Positions 1 through 5,915 of a stretch of 11,074 nt of DNA are shown piece after piece. Below the pieces are notes generated by a model. The model saw nothing but the letters and a program-made list of their open reading frames with translations. It was not told the origin of the DNA and made no database searches. The DNA comes from CAZWXH01 sp964637725 (GTDB lineage Bacteria > Bacillota_I > Bacilli_A > Erysipelotrichales > Coprobacillaceae): NCBI GenBank assembly GCA_964637725.1, contig CAZWXH010000059.1:1-11074 (forward strand). The letters are read 5' to 3'. The translations under genes were made by a program, and so were the position numbers. Every line of letters starts with the position of its first letter. The first letter of the stretch is position 1.

Positions 1-51
1 TACGGTGGTGTGAGAGGGTAAAATAACAATGGTTATTTTACTCTACTCGAT
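1..51 (+). mobile_element. 3' end of a group II intron (domain V end and domain VI), partial
   Basis: The first bases read like the 3' strand of domain V and the V/VI linker of bacterial group II introns (tacggtggtgtgagagg). They run into a complete domain VI hairpin. Bases 15-27 pair with 32-44 around the loop AATG, with one G-U pair. A45 is then left unpaired, and G12-A13-G14 pair with C46-T47-C48 to close the base of the stem. A single bulged A in the basal 3' strand is the branch-point arrangement of group II introns. Ending the intron at GAT (49-51) puts A45 seven bases from the 3' splice site and gives the usual terminal AY. Domains I-IV and any reverse transcriptase lie outside the window. 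The intron class cannot be told from this piece. The exact 3' boundary could be off by a base or two. Confidence 0.75.
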
Positions 52-60
52 TGTTTATCT

Positions 61-66
61 TATAAT
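61..66 (+). promoter_or_regulatory. Candidate -10 box of the Ig-like/M15D peptidase gene
   Basis: A perfect TATAAT lies 20 bases upstream of the start codon. At 17-bp spacing the -35 position is TTACTC (38-43), a weak match that falls inside the intron's domain VI hairpin. If this promoter is active, part of it is supplied by the intron, or the native -35 was displaced by intron insertion. Confidence 0.4.
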
Positions 67-86
67 GATATAAATGAGGTGAAATC

Positions 87-1172
87 ATGGATAAGAAGAA
101 ACACGGAATTATAGCAATATGTGGAATAATCCTTTTAGGAATCGCCGTATATTTATCAAAGGAAACAGCTTTAAAACTTAAAGATAAAGAAGTGGTTATT
201 GAATATGGTGAAGCATATGCCCCAAAGATTAAAGATTTGATAACTGATGAAGAGATTAAAGAAGAAGATGTTGTTATAAAAACAACTTTAAAAAATCAGC
301 AAGATAAAACTTATCCAGCAGTAGGAGAATACGAAGTAAAAATATTATATAAAAAACAAGCTCTGATTCAAAAGGTAACTATTAAAGATACAACACCTCC
401 AGTTATTCAAAAAAATAAAGATATAATAATTCCTTATGGTAAAAAAGAGTATTTAAATAAAGATGTTATTCCTTATACTGATTTATCAGTATGTGATGTT
501 CATATTGATGATCATTCGATTAACTATGAAAAAGAAGGCATTTATAAGATAAAAGTAAGAGTCAGTGATATATATAACAATGAAATGATAGAAACTTTAG
601 ATGTTAAAGTAGAAAAAACAATTGAAAATATCAAGAATGAAACTTTTGTGTTAGTAAAGAAATATATACCTAATATTAAAGTAGATTTAAGATACGCCTC
701 AACAAATAATTTTACACACAAAAAAATATATGATTTTAATGATGCTTATTTAAGAGCTGGAACAGTTAAAAAATTAATGAAAGTACAAGATGAATTAAAT
801 AAACATGGATATAGTCTTCTTATATGGGATGGCTATAGACCATTAAGTGCGCAAAGAACATTGTGGGATGTTGTGAGTGATTCAAGATATGTAGCGAATC
901 CAAACAACGGACCAGGAGGACATAATCTTGGTAACACTGTGGATATTACACTTATTACAACTGATGGAAAAAAAGTAATCATGCCAACTGAGTTTGATGA
1001 TTTTTCTAAGAAGGCGGATAGAGATTATAGTGATATAGTATCACAAGTTGCGATTAACAATTCTAGATTACTAGAAGGTATTATGAAGAGTAATGGTTTT
1101 AAACCTTATGTGAATGAGTGGTGGCATTATAGTGATACAACAGCATATAGTTATGTGGATTTTCAACCGTAA
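87..1172 (+). CDS. Membrane-anchored Ig-like/M15D (VanX-family) D-Ala-D-Ala peptidase
   Basis: This 361-residue protein is predicted to be a zinc peptidase outside the cell, held by an N-terminal membrane segment (about residues 7-23) with no clear cleavage site. Residues ~28-100 and ~101-177 look like two small beta-sandwich Ig-like modules; the second begins with DTTPPVI, typical of DUF5011-type repeats. Residues ~186-361 match family M15D, the VanX-like D-Ala-D-Ala dipeptidases. They contain VDLRYAS-NNF (199-209), WDGYRP with Arg251, zinc ligands His279 and Asp286 in GGHNLGNTVD, and EWWHY with catalytic Glu344 and zinc ligand His347. VanX itself is cytoplasmic and cleaves D-Ala-D-Ala. An outside location suggests cell-wall peptide turnover instead, which is inference. 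The SxHxxGxAxD signature is altered here: Gly277 replaces Ser and Thr284 replaces Ala, so specificity may differ. The start is set by GAGGTG at 76-81. No van regulators or ligases are nearby, so this is not evidence of vancomycin resistance. Confidence 0.87.
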   Translation: MDKKKHGIIAICGIILLGIAVYLSKETALKLKDKEVVIEYGEAYAPKIKDLITDEEIKEEDVVIKTTLKNQQDKTYPAVGEYEVKILYKKQALIQKVTIKDTTPPVIQKNKDIIIPYGKKEYLNKDVIPYTDLSVCDVHIDDHSINYEKEGIYKIKVRVSDIYNNEMIETLDVKVEKTIENIKNETFVLVKKYIPNIKVDLRYASTNNFTHKKIYDFNDAYLRAGTVKKLMKVQDELNKHGYSLLIWDGYRPLSAQRTLWDVVSDSRYVANPNNGPGGHNLGNTVDITLITTDGKKVIMPTEFDDFSKKADRDYSDIVSQVAINNSRLLEGIMKSNGFKPYVNEWWHYSDTTAYSYVDFQP

Positions 1173-1203
1173 ATCAGAGAGTACTTTATTTCTCTGATTT
1201 TTT
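1171..1203 (+). terminator. Rho-independent terminator after the M15D peptidase gene
   Basis: AAATCAGAGA (1171-1180) pairs perfectly with TCTCTGATTT (1191-1200) around a ten-base loop, and the Ts continue to 1203. The left arm starts on the last base positions of the stop codon. Confidence 0.85.
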
Positions 1204-1331
1204 CATAATATAAACGCTCTTTTCATAAGCAATCATAACAAATTTTATATTTATGATAATATATATGTAAAGAATTGCAAAGAGTTTATGAATTCAGCAA
1301 TATTATTTTATATCATGATAAAATAAACAAA

Positions 1332-1404
1332 GAAAAGGCAAAGCCGTTGAAAAGCGGTGAACGCAAAACTACAGGGTCTAAGCGTATGTATGACAGCCAG
1401 TTGC
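1332..1404 (+). promoter_or_regulatory. Cyclic-di-GMP-I (GEMM-I) riboswitch aptamer
   Basis: The hallmarks of the c-di-GMP-I class appear in order. AAGGCAAA (1335-1342) is followed by stem P2, GCCGTT (1343-1348) with AGCGGT (1353-1358), capped by a GAAA tetraloop (1349-1352). The core ACGCAAA (1361-1367) comes next, then ACTACAGG, then a tetraloop receptor made of TCTAAG (1377-1382) and TATGA (1389-1393). AGCCAGTTGC (1395-1404) closes the 3' side. The receptor's usual outer C-G pair is replaced by U-A (T77/A93 of the 1300s), so pairing is kept. The aptamer ends 28 bases before an intrinsic terminator, and the surface-protein gene starts 77 bases after it, so the element most likely acts at transcription termination. 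Whether ligand turns the gene on or off cannot be read with certainty. No clear promoter was found; TTGCAA (1275-1280) with TATTAT (1301-1306) is a poor pair with 20-bp spacing. Confidence 0.92.
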
Positions 1405-1431
1405 ATAATAAGATTACATACTATCATACAT

Positions 1432-1462
1432 GCCACCTTAGTAGGGTGGCTTTTGCGTTTTT
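1432..1462 (+). terminator. Riboswitch-associated intrinsic terminator in the leader
   Basis: GCCACC (1432-1437) pairs with GGTGGC (1445-1450) around a short loop. The T-rich tail TTTTGCGTTTTT (1451-1462) is interrupted by GCG. It lies between the c-di-GMP aptamer and the ribosome site AAGGAGG (1466-1472) of the surface-protein gene, the normal place for a riboswitch expression platform. Confidence 0.85.
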
Positions 1463-1480
1463 AAGAAGGAGGATAAAAGA

Positions 1481-3271
1481 ATGTTAAAATGTTTGAAGGG
1501 AAAAAGATTAAAGCTTAAGTATGCAAAACGTTTATTTAAGAGTGTAAAAGTAGTAACAGTAGGGACAATGGTTCTCTCAAGTATTCCTTTAATACCAGGT
1601 GTCTATGCAGCGGGAGGAACATATCTTACTCACAAAAGTGATAAGGGTGATGTTTTTATTGGTGGGGAATATATTGAATTGGGAGTATCGATGTATGGAA
1701 CGTTTGGCAGTAAAGCATCTCCTGATGAATCACTAGGATTTCATAATAACTCTAAAATGTTACCAGGAACATTTTCTACCATTGGGATGATTGCTAATGA
1801 AAACGGTTGGAGTTCTGGTTTAAAATCATCAACGTGTGATTTCTTTTTGCCAGGAACAGTAGATGAAGGGTGGTCTTTTGCATATACAGATAAAAGTGGA
1901 AACAAACAGATAGCCTGGGCCGCATCAACATCAATTGGTAGTGTGAGCTCAGAAAATATTGAGAAAAGCTCTACAGACTTGATTGAAATAGAAGGCAAAA
2001 AAGCTGTCCAAACAGTCGCATATCTGTTTAAACATACACCAGTAACTACAAAAGCAATTGAAGAACCCCTACCTGCTTCAGACACTTTAGTAGAAGAAAC
2101 TCCAGAAGTTATTACTGAAGAGAGTGTAGTAAAAACAGTAGATGAAGTAATAGTTGAAACAAAGAAAGAAGAAGTAACAGTTGGAGAAACTGAAGTAATG
2201 AAAGAGGAAGAAAAAACAGAATTAACAAAAGAAAAATCAAGTGAAATATCTGATGAAAAAGTAGAATCATCTACGGCAGATATTCCTCATGATAAAACTG
2301 AGTTAAGTCCAAATGCCAAATTCAAACTCACTTTAATATTTAGTTTTGATGTCAATCAAAAAGGCTTTAAAACAACTGTTAAAGTAGAAAAATTAGTGGA
2401 TGAAGAAATGAGTAATATAAGATATGCCCGTGCTTTTGATCCTGATCAAAATGCAGAAGAAGGCTCTTATCTTACTTATCAGTTTATTGAAAATAGTACT
2501 GATAAAGCGAGAATCACATCTTATGGTCGAATAAACAAAGCAGCGTTTATCTTTGATTCAAAAGATCCTAGAGCAAAAGCAGGGTGTTATCCTGAACTTA
2601 GAGCAATTAAAGATGGTAAAATTAACGAATTTGTTGATGAAAAATATACTAAAAACACAACGCAGCTAACGAGCGATAGTGCTTATAGTGATGATGATAT
2701 CTTTATATTATTTGATTTAGATAAAGAATTGTCAGCCAAGTCGACAACAACAACTTTTTCATATGATAGTTTATTAGACGCCTATTTAGGAATTGTTAAT
2801 AGTGTATTGGGAGACTTGCCTGAAACTGTAACAATAGATAATATCTATTCAACTGCTCCAAAAATTGAAAATGTTTTTCATACATATGAGAAGTTATCAG
2901 AAAAAGAAAAAGGTTATGTAGATTCAACTAAAGCTTCAAAGATTCCTGAATTACATACAAAATCACATGATATTATAAAAAAGGACATTGTGAAACCAAT
3001 TGTTGATTTTGCGAATACTTTACCTTCAACATTAACAAATGATCAAATCACTAAGGCAAAGAATTATCTTAATCAATTTACAAAAATGGAAACAGAATTA
3101 TATATTTCAGAAATTCGTGATGAAGATAAAGCGTTGTTTAATCAATATGAAAAAGCAAAGGATATCATTGCTAAAGCTGCTTCTGGTAAAGCAACTGAAA
3201 CAGTCACAAAACCTACAACACCTGTAGAACCATCTAAAAAGCACCTAAAACAAATGATGTTACACAGATAG
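1481..3271 (+). CDS. Secreted surface protein under c-di-GMP riboswitch control, anchor lost by frameshift
   Basis: As read, this is a 596-residue secreted protein. A long basic N-region and hydrophobic core (about 21-43) end in VYA-A, a likely signal peptidase I site. Residues ~45-190 (GDVFIGGEYIELGVS, CDFFLPG) and ~277-415 (FSFDVNQKGF, RYARAFDPD, FIFDSKDPRAKAG) resemble the two halves of one globular domain, recalled from clostridial surface proteins and unnamed. Between them, residues ~192-276 are Glu/Thr/Val/Lys-rich low complexity that looks inserted. Residues ~437-498 and ~507-566 are two copies of a helical repeat (LPxTxT...Y...E). A Pro/Thr linker follows (571-587). The frame then ends in KKHLKQMMLHR. 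The -1 frame carries the expected sorting signal up to 3360, immediately before the terminator, so the native product was probably 626 residues and wall-anchored. The strong site AAGGAGG at 1466-1472 fixes the start. The gene follows the c-di-GMP-I riboswitch and may be an adhesin. Ligand and exact function are unknown. Confidence 0.85.
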   Translation: MLKCLKGKRLKLKYAKRLFKSVKVVTVGTMVLSSIPLIPGVYAAGGTYLTHKSDKGDVFIGGEYIELGVSMYGTFGSKASPDESLGFHNNSKMLPGTFSTIGMIANENGWSSGLKSSTCDFFLPGTVDEGWSFAYTDKSGNKQIAWAASTSIGSVSSENIEKSSTDLIEIEGKKAVQTVAYLFKHTPVTTKAIEEPLPASDTLVEETPEVITEESVVKTVDEVIVETKKEEVTVGETEVMKEEEKTELTKEKSSEISDEKVESSTADIPHDKTELSPNAKFKLTLIFSFDVNQKGFKTTVKVEKLVDEEMSNIRYARAFDPDQNAEEGSYLTYQFIENSTDKARITSYGRINKAAFIFDSKDPRAKAGCYPELRAIKDGKINEFVDEKYTKNTTQLTSDSAYSDDDIFILFDLDKELSAKSTTTTFSYDSLLDAYLGIVNSVLGDLPETVTIDNIYSTAPKIENVFHTYEKLSEKEKGYVDSTKASKIPELHTKSHDIIKKDIVKPIVDFANTLPSTLTNDQITKAKNYLNQFTKMETELYISEIRDEDKALFNQYEKAKDIIAKAASGKATETVTKPTTPVEPSKKHLKQMMLHR

Positions 3272-3360
3272 GTCCATACACTCAACTCGTAGGATTATCA
3301 GCTTTCTATCTCTTTATAGATAAAAAGAATAGAGATATATTAAATAAATATAAGAATTAG
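3241..3360 (+). pseudogene. Out-of-frame C-terminal wall-sorting signal of the surface protein
   Basis: Read in the -1 frame relative to the upstream gene, these bases encode 39 residues: APKTND, a short spacer, a modest hydrophobic segment (QLVGLSAFYLFI), then DKKNRD and a lysine-rich tail ending at TAG (3358-3360). This is the plan of a sortase signal: pentapeptide, membrane span, positive tail. The pentapeptide PKTN/APKTN departs from LPxTG and is closer to the NPQTN/NAKTN type used by class B sortases. Adding one A to the AAAAA run at 3236-3240 would join it to the main frame. It has no start codon of its own. Confidence 0.8.
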
Positions 3361-3376
3361 ATTATAAGTGCTTATT

Positions 3377-3401
3377 GGGTAAGGAATTCCTTACCCTTTT
3401 T
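3377..3401 (+). terminator. Rho-independent terminator after the surface protein
   Basis: GGGTAAGG (3377-3384) pairs perfectly with CCTTACCC (3389-3396) around AATT, followed by five Ts. It lies 16 bases after the out-of-frame stop at 3360, which supports that stop as the original gene end. Confidence 0.93.
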
Positions 3402-3402
3402 G

Positions 3403-3431
3403 CTTACATACTTCATTATATTTGTTATAAT
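3403..3431 (+). promoter_or_regulatory. Candidate sigma-A promoter of the azlCD operon
   Basis: CTTACA (3403-3408) and a perfect TATAAT (3426-3431) are separated by 17 bp. The pair starts right after the preceding terminator and lies 18 bases upstream of the azlC start codon. No operator repeat is obvious around it. Confidence 0.6.
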
Positions 3432-3448
3432 AAAAAGCAGGTGATATT

Positions 3449-4126
3449 ATGAAAAAGGTAATGAGGGAAGCATTTATTGCATCTATTCCCATAATGATGG
3501 GTTATATTGTTTTAGGAATAGCATTTGGAATGCTTTTAGAAAGTAAGGGGTATGGACTTATTTACGCATTGTTAATGAGTGTTTTTATATATGCAGGAAG
3601 TATGCAATTTGTTGCTATTAACTTGTTAACATCTGGAGCTACCCTAATAAGTGCAGCAATTATGACTTTATTAATTAATGCGCGACATATGGTATATGGA
3701 TTATCAATGATTAAAAAGTTTGAAGGTATGGGAAAACTAAAACCCTATATGATTTTTTCATTAACTGATGAAACATATTCTTTACTTGTTGCAACAAATA
3801 AAGAAAGTAATCAAAAGTATTATATGTTTTTTGTTTCTTTGTTTGATCAAATCTATTGGATTGTAGGAAGTGTGATAGGATCATTGCTTGGTACGTTTAT
3901 TACGATTAATACAACAGGCTTAGACTTTGCGATGACGGCTTTATTTGTGGTGATTGTACTAGAACAGTTTTTAACTTCAAATAAACATGTTTATACATAT
4001 CTTGGTTTTATAATCAGTATTGTATGTTTAATTTTATTTGGTAGTCAGTCTTTTATTATTCCTTCTATTATTGGAATTGTTATAAGTTTACTTATGATAT
4101 ATATTGGAGGAGTTAAGCATGTATGA
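3449..4126 (+). CDS. azlC: AzlC-type branched-chain amino acid exporter subunit
   Basis: AzlC is the large membrane subunit of the AzlCD exporter, which removes branched-chain amino acids (and, in Bacillus, toxic analogues such as azaleucine) across the cytoplasmic membrane. The 225-residue protein is close to the usual ~230-240. It is almost all hydrophobic helices. It has the family landmarks YAGSMQF (48-54), INARHMVYGLS (76-86) and the SLTDETYSL stretch (~104-112). The ribosome site AGCAGGTG lies just before the ATG. The next gene, azlD, starts inside its last codons (8-base overlap), as expected for coupled subunits. No Lrp-type azlB regulator is in the window, so control is unknown. Substrate range among branched-chain amino acids cannot be read from sequence. 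Confidence 0.92.
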   Translation: MKKVMREAFIASIPIMMGYIVLGIAFGMLLESKGYGLIYALLMSVFIYAGSMQFVAINLLTSGATLISAAIMTLLINARHMVYGLSMIKKFEGMGKLKPYMIFSLTDETYSLLVATNKESNQKYYMFFVSLFDQIYWIVGSVIGSLLGTFITINTTGLDFAMTALFVVIVLEQFLTSNKHVYTYLGFIISIVCLILFGSQSFIIPSIIGIVISLLMIYIGGVKHV

Positions 4127-4433
4127 GCTTCAGTTGATAGGTATTATTGCCTTGGTTACAGTTATAACAAGAGTATTACCATTTATCATATTTAAGAATA
4201 AAAAGAGTGAAATGATTGAATATTTAGGTGATGTTTTACCTTATGCGATAATGGCAATGTTAGTGGTTTATTGTTTAAAAGGAGTAGATTTATTAAGTGG
4301 GAATCATGGTATATGTGAAATAATTGGAGTGTTAAGTGTTATTGGATTACATTTGTGGAAAAGAAATACGCTCTTTTCGATATTTGGTGGTACAATCATT
4401 TATATGTTATGTGTACAAGTTATATGGATCTAG
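4119..4433 (+). CDS. azlD: AzlD-type branched-chain amino acid exporter small subunit
   Basis: This 104-residue protein has about four membrane helices and matches AzlD, the small partner that AzlC needs for export. Visible family features are the early TRVLPFIIF segment (~17-25), YLGDVLPYAIMAMLVVY (~35-51) and a hydrophobic C-terminal helix. The ATG at 4119 is preferred over an upstream TTG at 4104 because GGAGGAG (4106-4112) sits at proper spacing before it. It overlaps the azlC stop by eight bases, indicating translational coupling. The following hydrolase gene starts nine bases after its stop, so all are probably on one mRNA. Confidence 0.92.
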   Translation: MYELQLIGIIALVTVITRVLPFIIFKNKKSEMIEYLGDVLPYAIMAMLVVYCLKGVDLLSGNHGICEIIGVLSVIGLHLWKRNTLFSIFGGTIIYMLCVQVIWI

Positions 4434-4442
4434 GAGGGTAAG

Positions 4443-5093
4443 ATGAGAGAAAGTATGAAATATGATACAAATAAGTATCAATTAAGAGAATCTATATTAG
4501 AAAGAATGTTAACTATTATTCATAATCAAAAAGATGTTGTTAGTGGTGGAACTGTGTTTTATGGGGATTCTATTACTGAGTATTTTGATATTGATAAGTA
4601 TATGAGTGAAATAGATAATAAGTATAATTGTGGTATTGGTGGTATTACTTCTGATATGTTATTGCATTTTATTGATGAGGGTGTTTTGAAGTATGAACCA
4701 AGTACTGTCTTTTTAATGATAGGAACTAATGATTTAGGTAATACCACAATGACTAGCCCTAGAGAGATTGCTTTAAATGTAAAAGAAATGATAGAAATCA
4801 TTCACTATAATCTACCTGCTTGTAAGATTCATGTGATAAGCTGTATTCCATGTTTAGAGAGTATGCATGGATATAAAGCATCAAAGCAAGGAATTAGGAG
4901 CAATGATGTCTTAAAGATGATTTTCAAAGAATACAAACGAATGATTCCTTTTGAATATGTTAACTTTATTAATGTTTATCCTGCCTTATGTAATAAATCT
5001 GGAGAACCTATAGAGAATTACTATCTTGATGGGTTACATATCACAGAAGAAGCTTACCTAGCATATAGTCAAGCCATAAAGAAGGGTTTATAA
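4443..5093 (+). CDS. SGNH/GDSL-family hydrolase (esterase or lipase-like)
   Basis: This 216-residue protein shows all the SGNH blocks. Block I is FYGDSITE with the nucleophile Ser43. Block II is the CGIGGITSD glycine region (63-71). Block III is GTND with Asn96. Block V is DGLHIT with Asp196 and His199, which complete the triad. Family members cleave ester or acetyl groups from lipids, sugars or thioesters; the substrate is not evident. There is no signal peptide, so it should act in the cytoplasm. AGGAGG (4432-4437) sets the ATG at 4443; an in-frame ATG at 4458 is a less likely alternative. It is the third gene of the azlC operon and is followed after one base by an alpha/beta-hydrolase. Two different esterase folds in one operon with an amino acid exporter suggest processing of an acyl or ester compound, but this is only inference. 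Confidence 0.9.
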   Translation: MRESMKYDTNKYQLRESILERMLTIIHNQKDVVSGGTVFYGDSITEYFDIDKYMSEIDNKYNCGIGGITSDMLLHFIDEGVLKYEPSTVFLMIGTNDLGNTTMTSPREIALNVKEMIEIIHYNLPACKIHVISCIPCLESMHGYKASKQGIRSNDVLKMIFKEYKRMIPFEYVNFINVYPALCNKSGEPIENYYLDGLHITEEAYLAYSQAIKKGL

Positions 5094-5094
5094 C

Positions 5095-5826
5095 ATGCAA
5101 GAGTATTATGAGTTGAAAACACCAAAAGGAATTATGCGAGGATTTATTCATAGACCTATGTTAAATCAATATCCAATTTGTCTTATATTTCATGGGTTTA
5201 CGGGACAATGTACGGGGACTAAGTTTTCTTATGTCACTATCGCAAGGCAATTAGAAAAAAAGGGTATTGCGACATTGAGATTAGATTTTCTGGGAACGGG
5301 AGAATCTGATTTAAGTTTTATTGATATGACATTCAAAGAAGAACTTGCTTGTGCTTCTAGGATGTTAGAAGAAGTCTTAAAGATGAAAGAAGTAACTGAA
5401 GTATATGTTATGGGACATTCAATGGGAGGTGCAATTGCGAGTGAACTTGCAAAGCAATTTCCTTTATGTATTAAAAAACTATGTTTATGGGCACCGGCTT
5501 TAAACTTACCTGATGCTATTCAATACTTAACTGGGCAAGTGAAACAAGCAAATTCTTATGATCATAATGGTTTTGAAATATCCGATGCCTTTGTAGAGGA
5601 TATATGTTCAAGGGATTTATATAAAGGTTTAGATATTTATAAAAATAAACTAATGATAATTCATGGAAGTCAAGATACTACTGTTCCTTATAATATATCT
5701 GATAAATATTTGAAATACTATCATAAACCGAAGTTTTATTGTATTGAAAATGCTAGCCATAATTTTGATAAGTTAGAACATATACAAGAAGTCATAAAAT
5801 TGACTTGTCAATTTTTAGGTGATTAA
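5095..5826 (+). CDS. Alpha/beta-hydrolase, cinnamoyl/feruloyl-esterase-like
   Basis: This 243-residue cytoplasmic alpha/beta-hydrolase has the full catalytic set. HGFTG (33-37) forms the oxyanion region, GHSMGG carries nucleophile Ser109, Asp194 is in IHGSQDTTVP, and His222 is in ENASHNF. The LRLDFLGTGESD strand and loop (61-72), the overall length and the small lid (~130-165, LNLPDAIQYL) recall the Lactobacillus cinnamoyl esterases that cleave ferulate and related esters. Peptidase S9-like or lysophospholipase activity is possible, and the substrate is not proven by sequence. It starts one base after the SGNH hydrolase stop, with GAAGGG (5081-5086) as a modest ribosome site inside the upstream gene. 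It is the last gene of the operon. A weak hairpin overlaps its stop but lacks a good U tract. Confidence 0.88.
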   Translation: MQEYYELKTPKGIMRGFIHRPMLNQYPICLIFHGFTGQCTGTKFSYVTIARQLEKKGIATLRLDFLGTGESDLSFIDMTFKEELACASRMLEEVLKMKEVTEVYVMGHSMGGAIASELAKQFPLCIKKLCLWAPALNLPDAIQYLTGQVKQANSYDHNGFEISDAFVEDICSRDLYKGLDIYKNKLMIIHGSQDTTVPYNISDKYLKYYHKPKFYCIENASHNFDKLEHIQEVIKLTCQFLGD

Positions 5827-5859
5827 TCTGATTATGTTGATTTAATCAATATATTTGTG

Positions 5860-5887
5860 TTGTGTTTTGTCATTTTTATGATATAAT
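5860..5887 (+). promoter_or_regulatory. Candidate sigma-A promoter of typA
   Basis: TTGTGT (5860-5865) and a perfect TATAAT (5882-5887) are spaced by 16 bp, in an AT-rich gap 29 bases upstream of the typA start codon. This predicts a leader of about 20 bases containing the ribosome site. Confidence 0.65.
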
Positions 5888-5915
5888 CTAAAAGTTAGAA
5901 AAAGGAGTGCGAAAT

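Noticed and set aside
87..1172. Vancomycin-resistance determinant (vanX)
   Set aside because: The domain is of the VanX family, but there are no vanH, ligase or VanRS genes nearby and the protein is membrane-anchored with Ig-like modules, so a wall-turnover role is more likely.
1275..1487. Open frame of 70 codons ending at the surface protein start
   Set aside because: It runs straight through the c-di-GMP riboswitch and its terminator, and it starts at a TTG with no ribosome site.
1741..2085. Minus-strand open frame of 114 codons
   Set aside because: It lies wholly inside the surface protein gene and shows no ribosome site or recognisable domain.
3039..3227. Plus-strand open frame of 62 codons in another frame of the surface protein
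   Set aside because: Its composition is a shadow of the AT-rich coding strand. It is not the frame that carries the sorting signal.
4559..4801. Minus-strand open frame of 80 codons opposite the SGNH hydrolase
   Set aside because: It is antisense to a gene with intact catalytic blocks and has no upstream ribosome site.
5820..5848. Inverted repeat TGATTAA / TTAATCA after the alpha/beta-hydrolase as a terminator
   Set aside because: The loop is long, the stem is only seven AT-rich pairs and there is no U tract, so I did not call it.
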